A DNA stretch of 32,054 bases from Thermus_A sp040290245 (GCF_040290245.1 NZ_PSMQ01000018.1:1-32054); one strand, 5' to 3'; counted from the stretch's first letter, positions 21,138-29,816 are shown. Numbers and translations: made by a program. The notes: a model not told the origin generated them from the letters alone.

Positions 21138-22320
21138 GCAACTCCTGGGGCGGTTCCTGATCCACATCCTCCTCCTTTCCGTAACCACGGTCATGGCCTT
21201 CCCCTTTTACTGGATGGTCTCCACCAGCCTCAAAAGCCCCCAGGAGGCCCAGCAAGCCCAGCCCGTCTGGGTGCCCGAGCGGATGAAGCCGCAAAACTGG
21301 CTGGCCGCGGCCCGGATCGGAGGGATGGGCCTAGGGGGGCTGGCCCCCCAAAAGACCCGGGTCTTCCCCCTGGGACCCGGGCCCACCCCTCCAAAAGCCT
21401 TCATCCCCATGGCCTTGGGGGCGCTCGTTGACCCCAGGAAAGAGCAGGTGCGGGTGGAGGTGAGGAAGGGCGAAGGAGGCTTTGAGGTTGTTCTGGAGAA
21501 CACCGGACAGACCCGCTTCCAGACCGTGCCTCTCGTGGTCCTCTGGCCCAAGGAGGCTCCCTTGCGTCTTTCCTTGCCCCCGGACCTCATCCGTTCCCAG
21601 GGAGCCTACTGGCGGCTCGAGTGGATGAACGCCACGGCAGGGGCTTTAGGATACGTGTTCCACAACTACCTCGAGGCCTGGCGGGCGGCGCCTTTCGGGC
21701 GGTACTTCTTCAATAGCCTCATCACCGCCTCCATCCAGGTGGCAGTGGGGCTTTTCCTAGCCGCGGTGGCCGCTTTTGCCCTGGCCCGGATCCCCTTCCC
21801 GGGCAAAGAGGGAATCTTCCTCCTCATCCTAGCCACGATGATGGTGCCCGGAGAGGTCCTCCTCATCCCCAGCTACCTCCTCTTGGCCAAACTCAAGTGG
21901 CTGGACACCTACTACGCCCTCATCGTCCCCTGGCTGGCCAGCGTCTTCGGCATCTTCCTCCTGAGGCAGTTCTACCTCTCCCTCCCCCAGGACCTCTTTG
22001 ACGCGGCCCGGATAGACGGGGCCGGGTACCTGACCCAGCTTTTCAAGATCGCCCTGCCCTTGGCGGTGCCCGGGCTTGTCACCTATGGGATCTTCACCTT
22101 TCTAGGGGCCTACAACGCCCTTCTTTGGCCATTGATCGTCACCCAGAGCCCAGAGATGCGCACGGTCCAGCTCGGCCTCCTCGCCTTCATCGGGGAAGCC
22201 GGCTCGGACTACGGCCAGCTCATGGCCGCTTCCACCCTGGTCATCCTTCCCATCGTCCTAGGGTATTTCCTGGCCCAGAAGCAGTTCATCCAGGGGGTGG
22301 CGCGGAGCGGGTTAAAGTAA
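21127..22320 (+). CDS. ABC sugar importer permease, UgpE/MalG type, with enlarged external loop
   Basis: The 397-residue permease is about 100 residues longer than MalG-type relatives. The first membrane helix (residues 10-32) is followed by a hydrophilic region of roughly 155 residues before the next helix near residue 195. Its middle part (PRKEQVRVEVRKGEGGFEVVLENTG) looks like a beta-rich domain. The remaining helices are standard, with the coupling motif DAARIDG (292-298) before the ALPLAVPGL helix. The extra domain should sit on the outer face where the binding protein docks. The gene overlaps the first permease by 11 nt. Confidence 0.87.
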   Translation: MRLRQLLGRFLIHILLLSVTTVMAFPFYWMVSTSLKSPQEAQQAQPVWVPERMKPQNWLAAARIGGMGLGGLAPQKTRVFPLGPGPTPPKAFIPMALGALVDPRKEQVRVEVRKGEGGFEVVLENTGQTRFQTVPLVVLWPKEAPLRLSLPPDLIRSQGAYWRLEWMNATAGALGYVFHNYLEAWRAAPFGRYFFNSLITASIQVAVGLFLAAVAAFALARIPFPGKEGIFLLILATMMVPGEVLLIPSYLLLAKLKWLDTYYALIVPWLASVFGIFLLRQFYLSLPQDLFDAARIDGAGYLTQLFKIALPLAVPGLVTYGIFTFLGAYNALLWPLIVTQSPEMRTVQLGLLAFIGEAGSDYGQLMAASTLVILPIVLGYFLAQKQFIQGVARSGLK

Positions 22321-22351
22321 AGGTCTTGACCTCTCCTTGATCCACCCCGGG

Positions 22352-22357
22352 TATACT
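22352..22357 (+). promoter_or_regulatory. -10 box of the sugar-binding protein gene
   Basis: TATACT lies 9 nt before the ATG at 22367. A TTGACC at 22326-22331 is a good -35 sequence but the 20-bp spacer is too long for a standard promoter. The start would be nearly leaderless. Confidence 0.5.
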
Positions 22358-22366
22358 GGGAACGGT

Positions 22367-23623
22367 ATGAATCGAGCCGTTATCCCTCTCCTAGCCCTGG
22401 CCAGCCTGGCCCTGGCGCAGCAGAAACCCGAGGATGTGATCAAGGCCCAGTGCGAGAAGGCCCAGGTGGTGGCGGAGCTCTGGCACGGCTTCACCGGAGG
22501 AGCCCCTAAGGCCGCCTTGGAAACCCTGGTCCTCGAGTTCAACAAAACCCAGGGGGGCAAGGCCTGCGTCCGGCCCGTTCCCCAGGGGAGCTACCGGGAC
22601 CTGTCCACCAAGATCAAGGCCGCCTTTGCCGCAGGCACCCCTCCTGCCATGGCCCAGGCCTATGAGAACAACATCGCCCTCTACCTCCAAGCCCAGGCCC
22701 TCACCCCCATCCAGAACCTCGGGGTGGACCTCTCCGGGGTCAACCTGGCCTTCCTGAACGCGGTTCGGTTTGGAGGCCTGGTCTACGGCGTCCCCTTCAA
22801 CAAAAGCATCCAGGTGCTTTACTACAACAAGGACCTCCTGAAAAAGCACGGTCTTAAGGTGCCCACCACCTTGGACGCCTTGATCGCCACGGCCAAAAAA
22901 CTCTCGCAGGCCGAGGGGGGTCCCGTCTACTACTTCCAGCCCGACGCCAGCACCTTCGCCTACTGGTTTTTCAACCTGGGTGGGAATTACCTCAAAGACG
23001 GCAGGCTCGTCCTGAACTCCAAAGAGGCGGTGGAGGCCTTAAGCCTCCTGGCCAGCGGGGTCAAGGAAGGGTGGGCCAAACCCATCACCTCCGGCTACAT
23101 CAACCAGAACCTGGGCACCGGCCCCTACGCCTTCAGCGTGGACACCTCCGCGGGGTACACCTACTACCTCCAGGCGGCCAAGTTTGATCTGGGCGTGGCC
23201 CTCCTTCCCGGGAAGACCAGCAGGCAGCCCGGATACGGCCTGGTCCAGGGGACGAACCTGGTGGTCTTCCGGGGCCTTAAAAAGGAACAGGAAAGGCTCG
23301 TGGCCCAGTTCCTCCAGTACGTCATCAGCCCCAAGGCTCAGGCGGCCTTCTCCCGGGCCACGGGGTACGTGCCCGTGCACGAGAAGGCCCTCGAGGACCC
23401 GGGCTTCAAGCAGTATTTGGCGGAGAACCCCGATGCGGCCATGATCGTCAAGCAAGCCCGCTACGCCAAGTTTGAGCCTGCCCTGGCTGAATGGGAACAG
23501 ATCCGGTTTGACATCCTGGGGCAGGCCATCAAGGAGGTCATCGTGAACAGGGCCGACCCCAAGGCCGCCTTGGACAAGGCCCAAAAGCAGGCGGAGGACC
23601 TTCTGGCAGGGCGGACCCGCTAA
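22367..23623 (+). CDS. ABC sugar/glycerol-phosphate-type substrate-binding protein (SBP family 1)
   Basis: The 418-residue protein starts with the signal peptide MNRAVIPLLALASLALAQQ and continues with VVAELWHGFTGGAPKAALETLVLEFNK, GSYRDLSTKIKAAFAAGTPPAMAQ and PFNKSIQVLYYNKDLLKKHGL. These match UgpB-like binding proteins. The substrate may be a sugar or glycerol phosphate derivative; binding residues cannot be assigned without a model. Two early start codons upstream of 22367 are rejected because they lie on the -10 box. It is encoded after both permeases and has its own promoter box, so it can be made in excess over the membrane parts. A clear intrinsic terminator follows. Confidence 0.88.
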   Translation: MNRAVIPLLALASLALAQQKPEDVIKAQCEKAQVVAELWHGFTGGAPKAALETLVLEFNKTQGGKACVRPVPQGSYRDLSTKIKAAFAAGTPPAMAQAYENNIALYLQAQALTPIQNLGVDLSGVNLAFLNAVRFGGLVYGVPFNKSIQVLYYNKDLLKKHGLKVPTTLDALIATAKKLSQAEGGPVYYFQPDASTFAYWFFNLGGNYLKDGRLVLNSKEAVEALSLLASGVKEGWAKPITSGYINQNLGTGPYAFSVDTSAGYTYYLQAAKFDLGVALLPGKTSRQPGYGLVQGTNLVVFRGLKKEQERLVAQFLQYVISPKAQAAFSRATGYVPVHEKALEDPGFKQYLAENPDAAMIVKQARYAKFEPALAEWEQIRFDILGQAIKEVIVNRADPKAALDKAQKQAEDLLAGRTR

Positions 23624-23652
23624 GGGCGCCCCGCAGCGGGGGCACCCCACTG

Positions 23653-23678
23653 AAATCCCACCCCAGGGTGGGATTTTT
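23653..23678 (+). terminator. Intrinsic terminator of the sugar importer operon
   Basis: AAATCCCAC pairs with GTGGGATTT (9 bp, loop CCCAGG) and runs into a TTTTT tract, 30 nt after the stop. This is the clearest stand-alone intrinsic terminator in the window. Confidence 0.9.
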
Positions 23679-23717
23679 CTTATCCAATCCTGGGGCGGAG
23701 GCTTATCAGGCCAAAGG

Positions 23718-23750
23718 TATACTTAGGGAGGAGGCTTCCCTTCGGGAAGC
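23718..23750 (+). promoter_or_regulatory. gap operon -10 box and 5'-end hairpin
   Basis: TATACT (23718-23723) is followed by a perfect 7-bp stem GCTTCCC/GGGAAGC (23734-23740 with 23744-23750) about 4 nt after the expected start near 23730. A GGGGGCGGAG ribosome-binding site precedes the ATG at 23767. No good -35 box is seen. Confidence 0.6.
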
Positions 23751-23766
23751 GAAAAGGGGGCGGAGT

Positions 23767-24762
23767 ATGAAGATCGGCATCAACGGCTTCGGACGCATCG
23801 GCAGGCAGGTCTTTCGGATTCTCCATCAAAGGGGGCGCGAGGTCGCCCTCATCAACGACCTGACGGACAACAAGACCCTGGCCCACCTCCTCAAGTACGA
23901 CTCCGTCTACGGCCGCTTCCCAGGAGAGGTGGCCTACGACGAGGAGAACCTGTATGTGGATGGAAGGGCCATCCGGGCCACGGCCATCAAGGACCCGGCC
24001 CAACTCCCTTGGAAGGAGGCCGGGGTAGATCTGGTCATCGAATCCACCGGCGTCTTCACCGACCGGGAGAAGGCGGCGCTCCACCTCGAGGCGGGGGCGA
24101 AAAAGGTCATCATCACCGCCCCAGCCAAGGGGGAGGACATCACCGTTGTTCTGGGGGTCAACCACGAGGCGTACGACCCAGCCCGGCATCATATCCTCTC
24201 CAACGCCAGCTGCACCACCAACTCCCTGGCCCCGGTGATGAAGGTTCTGGACGAGGCCTTTGGGGTGGAGAAGGCCCTCATGACCACCGTCCACTCCTAC
24301 ACCAACGACCAGCGGCTTTTAGACCTCCCCCACAAGGACCTTAGGCGGGCCCGTGCGGCGGCCATCAACATCATCCCCACCACCACCGGGGCGGCCAAGG
24401 CCACCGCCTTGACCCTGCCCCAGCTCAAGGGGAGGTTTGACGGGATGGCCCTCCGGGTGCCCACCCCCACGGGGAGCATCTCGGACATCACCGCGCTTCT
24501 CAAGCGGGAGACCAGCGTAGAAGAGGTGAACGCCGCTTTGAAAGCCGCGGCGGAGGGTGCCCTGAAGGGCATCCTGGCCTATACGGAGGATGAGATCGTC
24601 CTCCAGGACATCGTCATGGACCCCCATTCCTCCATCGTGGATGGAAAGCTCACCAAGGCCATCGGCAACCTGGTCAAGGTCTTCGCCTGGTACGACAACG
24701 AGTGGGGGTATTCCAACCGGGTGGCCGACCTGGTGGAGCTGGTCCTGAAGAAGGGGGTCTAG
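23767..24762 (+). CDS. gap: Glyceraldehyde-3-phosphate dehydrogenase
   Basis: The 331-residue enzyme has the NAD-binding GFGRIG near the N-terminus, the active-site SNASCTTNSLAP with C149, and HSYTNDQRLLDLPHKDLRRARAAA and WYDNEWGYSNRV, all typical of bacterial GapA. It converts glyceraldehyde 3-phosphate, NAD+ and phosphate to 1,3-bisphosphoglycerate in glycolysis. The ATG is chosen for its purine-rich site; longer readings begin upstream of the promoter box. It is first in gap-pgk-tpiA, three consecutive steps of the triose part of glycolysis. Confidence 0.96.
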   Translation: MKIGINGFGRIGRQVFRILHQRGREVALINDLTDNKTLAHLLKYDSVYGRFPGEVAYDEENLYVDGRAIRATAIKDPAQLPWKEAGVDLVIESTGVFTDREKAALHLEAGAKKVIITAPAKGEDITVVLGVNHEAYDPARHHILSNASCTTNSLAPVMKVLDEAFGVEKALMTTVHSYTNDQRLLDLPHKDLRRARAAAINIIPTTTGAAKATALTLPQLKGRFDGMALRVPTPTGSISDITALLKRETSVEEVNAALKAAAEGALKGILAYTEDEIVLQDIVMDPHSSIVDGKLTKAIGNLVKVFAWYDNEWGYSNRVADLVELVLKKGV

Positions 24763-25932
24763 ATGCGGACGCTCAAGGACCTGGACCCCAGGGGCAAGCG
24801 GGTCCTGGTGCGGGTGGACTACAACGTCCCCCTCAAGGATGGGCAGGTCCAGGACGAGACCCGGATCCTGGAAAGCCTGCCTACCCTTCGGCACCTTCTG
24901 GCCGGGGGGGCCTCCTTGGTCCTCCTCTCCCACCTGGGAAGGCCCAAGGGGCAGGACCCCAGGTACTCCCTGGCCCCGGTGGCGGAGGCGCTGAAAAAAC
25001 ACATCCCCTCGGTCCGCTTCGTGCCTCATACCCCAGGCTCGGAGGAGGCTCACCGAGCGGTCCAGGACTTGGCCCCGGGAGAGGTCGCCCTGCTGGAGAA
25101 CGTCCGCTTTGAGGCAGGTGAGGAGAGGAATGACCCCGAGCTTTCCGCCCGCTATGCCCGGCTGGGGGAGGCTTTTGTTCTGGACGCCTTCGGAAGCGCC
25201 CACCGGGCCCACGCCAGCGTGGTGGGGGTGGCCCGGCTTCTGCCCTCCTATGCGGGCCTCCTCATGGAGAAGGAGGTGCGGGCCCTCTCCCGCCTCTTGC
25301 ACGAGCCCGAACGCCCTTACGCCGTGATCCTGGGAGGGGCCAAGGTCTCGGACAAGATTGGGGTGATCGAGGCCCTCCTTCCCCGCATCGACCGGCTTCT
25401 CATCGGCGGGGCCATGGCCTTCACCTTCCTCAAGGCCCAAGGGGGCGAGGTGGGGAAAAGCCTGGTGGAGGAGGATCGGCTCGAGCTGGCCAGAAGCCTG
25501 CTCGAGCGGGCCGAGGCACAGGGGGTGAGGGTCCACCTGCCCCAGGACGTGGTGGCCGCGCAGGGGATAGAGGCTGGAATCCCCACCCAGGTCTTCCCCG
25601 CCGACGCCGTTCCCCAGCCCTATATGGGCCTGGACATCGGGCCTAAGACCCGGGAGGCCTTCACCGAGGCCCTGAAGGGGGTAAGGACGGCCTTCTGGAA
25701 CGGGCCCATGGGGGTGTTTGAAGTCCCCCCCTTTGACGAGGGGACTTTGAGCGTAGGCCGGGCCTTGGCGGCCCTCGAGGGCGCCTTCACCGTGGTGGGG
25801 GGTGGGGACTCGGTCGCGGCGGTAAACCGCCTCGGCCTCAAGGACCGGTTCAGCCATGTCTCCACCGGGGGCGGGGCTAGTCTGGAGTTTTTGGAAAAGG
25901 GCACGCTGCCGGGGGTGGAGGTCCTGGAGTAA
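24763..25932 (+). CDS. pgk: Phosphoglycerate kinase
   Basis: The 389-residue kinase begins with DLDPRGKRVLVRVDYNVPLKDG, the PGK signature, then SHLGRPKG, VSDKIGVIEAL and GGGDSVAAVNRLG near the C-terminus. It moves the acyl phosphate of 1,3-bisphosphoglycerate to ADP. Its ATG follows the gap stop with no spacer and its own stop shares one base with the tpiA start, so the three genes are tightly coupled. Confidence 0.96.
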   Translation: MRTLKDLDPRGKRVLVRVDYNVPLKDGQVQDETRILESLPTLRHLLAGGASLVLLSHLGRPKGQDPRYSLAPVAEALKKHIPSVRFVPHTPGSEEAHRAVQDLAPGEVALLENVRFEAGEERNDPELSARYARLGEAFVLDAFGSAHRAHASVVGVARLLPSYAGLLMEKEVRALSRLLHEPERPYAVILGGAKVSDKIGVIEALLPRIDRLLIGGAMAFTFLKAQGGEVGKSLVEEDRLELARSLLERAEAQGVRVHLPQDVVAAQGIEAGIPTQVFPADAVPQPYMGLDIGPKTREAFTEALKGVRTAFWNGPMGVFEVPPFDEGTLSVGRALAALEGAFTVVGGGDSVAAVNRLGLKDRFSHVSTGGGASLEFLEKGTLPGVEVLE

Positions 25933-26684
25933 TGCGGCGCCTGCTCATCGCCGGAAACTGGAAGATGCACAAGACCCCTTCGGAGGCCAGGGTCTGGTTC
26001 CGGGAGCTCAAGCGCCTCCTTCCCCCTTTGGCAAGTGAGGTGGCCCTCCTGCCCGCCTTTCCCATCCTCCCCTATGCCCGGGAAGCCTTCCAAGACACGC
26101 AGGTGGCCTACGGGGCCCAGGACGTCTCCGCCCACCGAGAGGGGGCCTACACGGGAGAGGTCTCCGCCCGGATGCTTGCCGACCTGGGCTGCCGGTACAC
26201 CATCGTGGGCCACTCGGAAAGGCGGAAGCACCACCAAGAAACCGATGCCCTGGTGCGGGAGAAGCTCCTCAGGCTTCTCGAGGAGGGGATCACCCCTATC
26301 CTCTGCGTGGGGGAGCCCCTGGAGGTGCGGGAAAGGGGGGAGGCGGTCCCCTATACCCTGGGCCAGCTCGCGGCCGCCTTGGAGGGCGTGGACCTCCAGG
26401 ACCCCCGCCAGCTGGTGGTGGCCTACGAACCCGTCTGGGCCATCGGGACTGGAAAAAACGCCGCCCCCCTGGACGCGGAGGAGATGCACCAGGCCATCCG
26501 AAGCGCCCTATCCAAAAGGTACGGAGAAGGATTCGCGGCTAGGGTGCGGATCCTCTATGGGGGAAGCGTAAACCCGGGGAACTTCGCAAGCCTCCTCTCC
26601 ATGCCCAACGTGGACGGCGGGCTCGTGGGGGGGGCTAGCCTCGAGCTGGAGAGCTTCCTGGCCTTGGTTAAACTTGCGGGTTAA
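25932..26684 (+). CDS. tpiA: Triosephosphate isomerase
   Basis: The 250-residue enzyme shows AGNWKMHK (catalytic lysine), VGHSERR (catalytic histidine) and VAYEPVWAIGTG (E166), then LYGGSVNPGN. It interconverts dihydroxyacetone phosphate and glyceraldehyde 3-phosphate and completes the triose set with gap and pgk. The start overlaps the pgk stop by one base (TAATG). No terminator is evident before the aminotransferase gene. Confidence 0.96.
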   Translation: MRRLLIAGNWKMHKTPSEARVWFRELKRLLPPLASEVALLPAFPILPYAREAFQDTQVAYGAQDVSAHREGAYTGEVSARMLADLGCRYTIVGHSERRKHHQETDALVREKLLRLLEEGITPILCVGEPLEVRERGEAVPYTLGQLAAALEGVDLQDPRQLVVAYEPVWAIGTGKNAAPLDAEEMHQAIRSALSKRYGEGFAARVRILYGGSVNPGNFASLLSMPNVDGGLVGGASLELESFLALVKLAG

Positions 26685-26693
26685 AGTGAAGCC

Positions 26694-27806
26694 ATGCGCG
26701 TTCACCCCCGGACCCGGGTGGCCAAGGAAAGCATCTTCGCCCGGATGAGCCGCCTGGCTCAGGAGACGGGGGCGGTCAACCTGGGCCAGGGCTTCCCCTC
26801 CGAGCCCCCCCCTGCTTTTCTTCTCGAGGCGGCCCGCAAAGCCCTGGGCCGCCACGACCAGTACGCCCCTCCCGCGGGCCACCCCCTTTTGCGGGAGGCC
26901 CTGGCGGAGGAGTACGGCCTGAGCCCGGAGGAGATCGTGGTAACCAGTGGGGCCACGGAGGCCCTTTACACCCTTCTCCAAGCCCTGGCGGGGCCGGGGG
27001 ATGAGGTGATCGTCTTAGAGCCCTTTTTCGACGTCTACCTACCGGATGTGGCCCTGGCGGGGGCGGAGGCCAGGCCGGTCCGGCTGGACCTCGAGGAAAA
27101 GGGGTTCCGGCTGGACCTCACCCGGCTCCAGGCGGCCATCACCCCAAGGACCCGGGTCCTCCTCCTCAACACCCCCATGAACCCCACCGGCCTCGTCCTC
27201 CAGGAGGAGACCCTTAGGGCCATCGCTGCCCTGGCCCGGAAGCACGATTTCTACATCGTTTCCGATGAGGTTTACGAGGAGCTGGCCTTTATCCCCTTCC
27301 GAAGCCTGCGCGCCTTCGCCCCGGAACGAACCTTCACCGTGGGCAGTGCGGGCAAGCGCCTAGAGGCCACAGGGTGGCGGGTGGGTTGGATCCTCACCCC
27401 CAAGGGGTTTGCACCCGCCCTGGCGGGGATGCGCCAGTGGACGAGCTTCTGCGCCCCCACGCCCTTGCAGGTGGCGGTGGCCGAGGGGCTTAAGGCGGCG
27501 CGGCGGGAAGGGTTTTACGATCTCCTCCGGGAAAAGTACCGTACCCGAAGGGATCTCCTCCACCAGGGCCTACGCGGCCTGGGGTTTACGGCCTTCCTCC
27601 CCCAGGGGACCTACTTCCTGATGGCCCGCCTCCCCCAGGGCCCGTTGGACCTCCTAAAGGCCGGGGTGGTCGCCATCCCCGGGGAGGCCTTTTACCTGGA
27701 GGCACCGCCAGAAGGCCTCTTCCGCTTCGCCTTTTGCAAGAAGGAGGAGGAGATCGAGCGGGCCTTGGAGCGGCTTTCCCGGTTGAGCCGGGAACAGGGG
27801 TCATGA
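26694..27806 (+). CDS. Glutamine-phenylpyruvate aminotransferase-like enzyme
   Basis: The 370-residue class I PLP enzyme reads like the Thermus thermophilus glutamine:phenylpyruvate aminotransferase: MRVHPRTRVAKESIFARMS, NLGQGFPSEPPP, VTSGATEALYTLLQ, LNTPMNPTG, ISDEVYEEL-like SDEVYEEL, and the PLP lysine K221 in GSAGKRLEATGWRVGW. It may move amino groups between glutamine and aromatic 2-oxoacids; a kynurenine or methionine aminotransferase role is the alternative. It starts 9 nt after tpiA. A TAAAGT box 6 nt before the ATG hints at a separate leaderless start, though cotranscription with tpiA is also possible. Confidence 0.88.
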   Translation: MRVHPRTRVAKESIFARMSRLAQETGAVNLGQGFPSEPPPAFLLEAARKALGRHDQYAPPAGHPLLREALAEEYGLSPEEIVVTSGATEALYTLLQALAGPGDEVIVLEPFFDVYLPDVALAGAEARPVRLDLEEKGFRLDLTRLQAAITPRTRVLLLNTPMNPTGLVLQEETLRAIAALARKHDFYIVSDEVYEELAFIPFRSLRAFAPERTFTVGSAGKRLEATGWRVGWILTPKGFAPALAGMRQWTSFCAPTPLQVAVAEGLKAARREGFYDLLREKYRTRRDLLHQGLRGLGFTAFLPQGTYFLMARLPQGPLDLLKAGVVAIPGEAFYLEAPPEGLFRFAFCKKEEEIERALERLSRLSREQGS

Positions 27807-27812
27807 TAGACT
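27783..27812 (+). promoter_or_regulatory. Promoter of the E1 alpha/beta genes
   Basis: TTGAGC (27783-27788) and TAGACT (27807-27812) are 18 bp apart, and the GTG at 27820 follows 7 nt later. This fits a leaderless start inside the 3' end of the aminotransferase gene. Confidence 0.6.
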
Positions 27813-27819
27813 CCGGGCC

Positions 27820-28842
27820 GTGAAAGCCAAACCCGTCTCCTATCTGGACAGGGGCGAGTTCCCCCTAGGCGAAAAGGAGGCCCTTTCCCTGTACCGGGCC
27901 ATGCGCAGGGCCCGGTTTTTTGATGAAAAGGCGATCACCCTCCAGCGCCAGGGCCGGCTGGGGGTCTACCCCCCCTTCCTGGGCCAGGAAGCGGCGCAGG
28001 TGGGGGTGGGGATGGCGCTGAGGCGGGAAGACTGGGTGGTCCCCAGCTACCGGGAGTCCGCCCTCCTCCTCACCCACGGCCTCCCCATCCGGACGCTGAT
28101 CCTCTACTGGCGGGCCCATCCCGCGGGCTGGCGATTCCCCGAGGAGGTCCGGGCCCTCAACCCCTATATCCCCATCGCCACCCAGATCCCCCAGGCGGTG
28201 GGCCTGGCCCTGGCCGGACGCTACCAGGGGGAAAACTGGGTGGTGGTCACGAGCATCGGGGACGGGGGAACGAGCGAGGGGGATTTCCACGAGGGTCTGA
28301 ACTTTGCCGCCGTCTTCAACGCCCCCGTGGTCTTTCTGGTCCAGAACAACCAGTACGCCATCAGCGTGCCCAGGTCCAAGCAGATGAAGGTGGACTACAT
28401 CGCAAAAAGAGCCGAGGGCTACGGGATGCCCGGGGTGGTGGTGGATGGGAACGATGCCCTTGCCGTATACCTCGAGGCCAAAAAGGCCGTGGAGCGGGCG
28501 AGGAAAGGGGAAGGGCCCACTTTGATCGAGGCCCTTACCTACCGCCTGGCCCCCCACACCACCTCCGACGACCCGAGCCGTTACCGGAGCGAGGAAGAGG
28601 TCAAGGCCTGGGCAGCCAAGGACCCCGTGGTGCGCCTGAAAACGGCCCTGGAGGAGCGGGGGCTTTGGGACGAACAAAGGGAAAAGGCCCTCCTTCTCGA
28701 GCTTGAGGCCGAGTTTGAGGCGGAGCTTAAAGCCGCGGACCAGGCCCCGGAACCCCGGCCCGAGGAGATCGTGGAACACGTCTATGAAAAGATGACCCCC
28801 GATCAAAGGCGGGCGTGGGAGGTGCTCCGTGCGGGCGCTTAA
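27820..28842 (+). CDS. 2-oxoacid dehydrogenase E1 component, alpha subunit
   Basis: The 340-residue protein has the thiamin-diphosphate motif GDGGTSEGDFHEG (from G147) ending at NN (176-177), and RLAPHTTSDDPSRYR with the expected phosphorylation-loop-like region. It is an E1 alpha subunit of pyruvate or branched-chain 2-oxoacid dehydrogenase type, decarboxylating the oxoacid with E1 beta. It is shorter than and clearly diverged from the known branched-chain E1 alpha of T. thermophilus, so it is a paralogue; I favour pyruvate or another short oxoacid but cannot decide. The GTG start follows a leaderless-type promoter. It overlaps E1 beta by 14 nt. Confidence 0.88.
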   Translation: MKAKPVSYLDRGEFPLGEKEALSLYRAMRRARFFDEKAITLQRQGRLGVYPPFLGQEAAQVGVGMALRREDWVVPSYRESALLLTHGLPIRTLILYWRAHPAGWRFPEEVRALNPYIPIATQIPQAVGLALAGRYQGENWVVVTSIGDGGTSEGDFHEGLNFAAVFNAPVVFLVQNNQYAISVPRSKQMKVDYIAKRAEGYGMPGVVVDGNDALAVYLEAKKAVERARKGEGPTLIEALTYRLAPHTTSDDPSRYRSEEEVKAWAAKDPVVRLKTALEERGLWDEQREKALLLELEAEFEAELKAADQAPEPRPEEIVEHVYEKMTPDQRRAWEVLRAGA

Positions 28843-29809
28843 CCTGGTGCAGGCCATCAACGAGGCCTTGGACCTGGCCCTGGCCAAGGACGACCGGGTT
28901 CTGGTCTTTGGGGAGGATGTGGGCCGGCTCGGAGGGGTCTTCCGGGTCACGGAGGGGCTCCAGAAAAAGCATGGGGAGGACCGGGTCTTCGACACCCCCT
29001 TGGCGGAAAGCGGGATCCTGGGCATGGCCATCGGCCTGGCCTTGGGAGGGATGCGGCCCGTGGCCGAGATCCAGTTTGCAGGGTTCTTGTACCCCGCTTT
29101 GGACCAGATCCTCTCCCACCTGGGCCGGTGGCGGCACCGCTCCCGGGGCCGGTTCCACGTACCCCTGGTGGTCCGCGCCCCTTATGGGGGCGGGGTCCAC
29201 ACCCCAGAGCAGCACGCGGACTCCCCGGAGGCCATCCTCTGCCACGTCCCCGGGGTGAAGGTGGTGATCCCGAGTAGCCCCGAGCGGGCCAAGGGGCTTC
29301 TCCTTTCCGCCATCGAGGACCCGGACCCCGTCTTCTTCCTCGAGGCGATCAAGCTCTACCGGGGCAGCCGGGCCGAGGTCCCCGAGGGGTACTACACCCT
29401 TCCCTTGGGGAAGGCCCGGGTGGTGCGGGAAGGGAGGAGGGCCAGCCTCTTCTGCTACGGAGGGATGGTGGAGGTCTGCCTCCAGGCGGCGGAGGTGGCC
29501 GCCAGGGAAGGGGTGGAGCTCGAGGTGGTGGACCTGGAGACCCTGGTCCCCCTGGACACGGAAACTGTTCTGGAATCTGTTCGAAAGACCGGCCGTGCGG
29601 TGGTGGTCTACGAGGCCATGCGCACCGGGGGCTTCGGGGCAGAGGTGGCGGCCCGCATCGCCGAGGAGGCGATCGATCACCTCGAGGCCCCCGTGGTCCG
29701 GGTGGCGGGCTGGGACGCCCCCTACCCCCCCTTCAGCGCGGTGGAGCACCACTACCGTCCGAACGCCAAAAGGGTCTTGGAGGCGGTGCGCACGGTTCTC
29801 ACCCACTGA
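28829..29809 (+). CDS. 2-oxoacid dehydrogenase E1 component, beta subunit
   Basis: The 326-residue protein has VQAINEALDLAL, VFGEDVG-GGVFRVTEGL, FDTPLAESGILGMAIGLALGG, the GGGVHTPEQHADSPEA segment and a C-terminal VVVYEAMRTGGFGAEV, all typical of E1 beta. It forms the alpha2-beta2 E1 with the preceding gene. The GTG start lies inside the end of the alpha gene with a GGGAGGTG site before it. No E2 or E3 gene follows; hemL comes next under what looks like a separate promoter. Confidence 0.9.
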   Translation: MRALNLVQAINEALDLALAKDDRVLVFGEDVGRLGGVFRVTEGLQKKHGEDRVFDTPLAESGILGMAIGLALGGMRPVAEIQFAGFLYPALDQILSHLGRWRHRSRGRFHVPLVVRAPYGGGVHTPEQHADSPEAILCHVPGVKVVIPSSPERAKGLLLSAIEDPDPVFFLEAIKLYRGSRAEVPEGYYTLPLGKARVVREGRRASLFCYGGMVEVCLQAAEVAAREGVELEVVDLETLVPLDTETVLESVRKTGRAVVVYEAMRTGGFGAEVAARIAEEAIDHLEAPVVRVAGWDAPYPPFSAVEHHYRPNAKRVLEAVRTVLTH

Positions 29810-29816
29810 GGCGTGG

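Noticed and set aside
22326..22331. TTGACC as -35 box of the sugar-binding protein gene
   Set aside because: The spacer to TATACT is 20 bp, outside the normal range, so only the -10 box is proposed.
24319..25857. 512-codon open frame on the minus strand
   Set aside because: It lies wholly opposite gap, pgk and tpiA in a GC-rich genome where stop codons are rare; it shows no recognisable family and only mirrors their codons.
27865..29031. 388-codon open frame on the minus strand
   Set aside because: It is antisense to the E1 alpha and beta genes, has biased low-complexity content and no promoter or ribosome-binding site.
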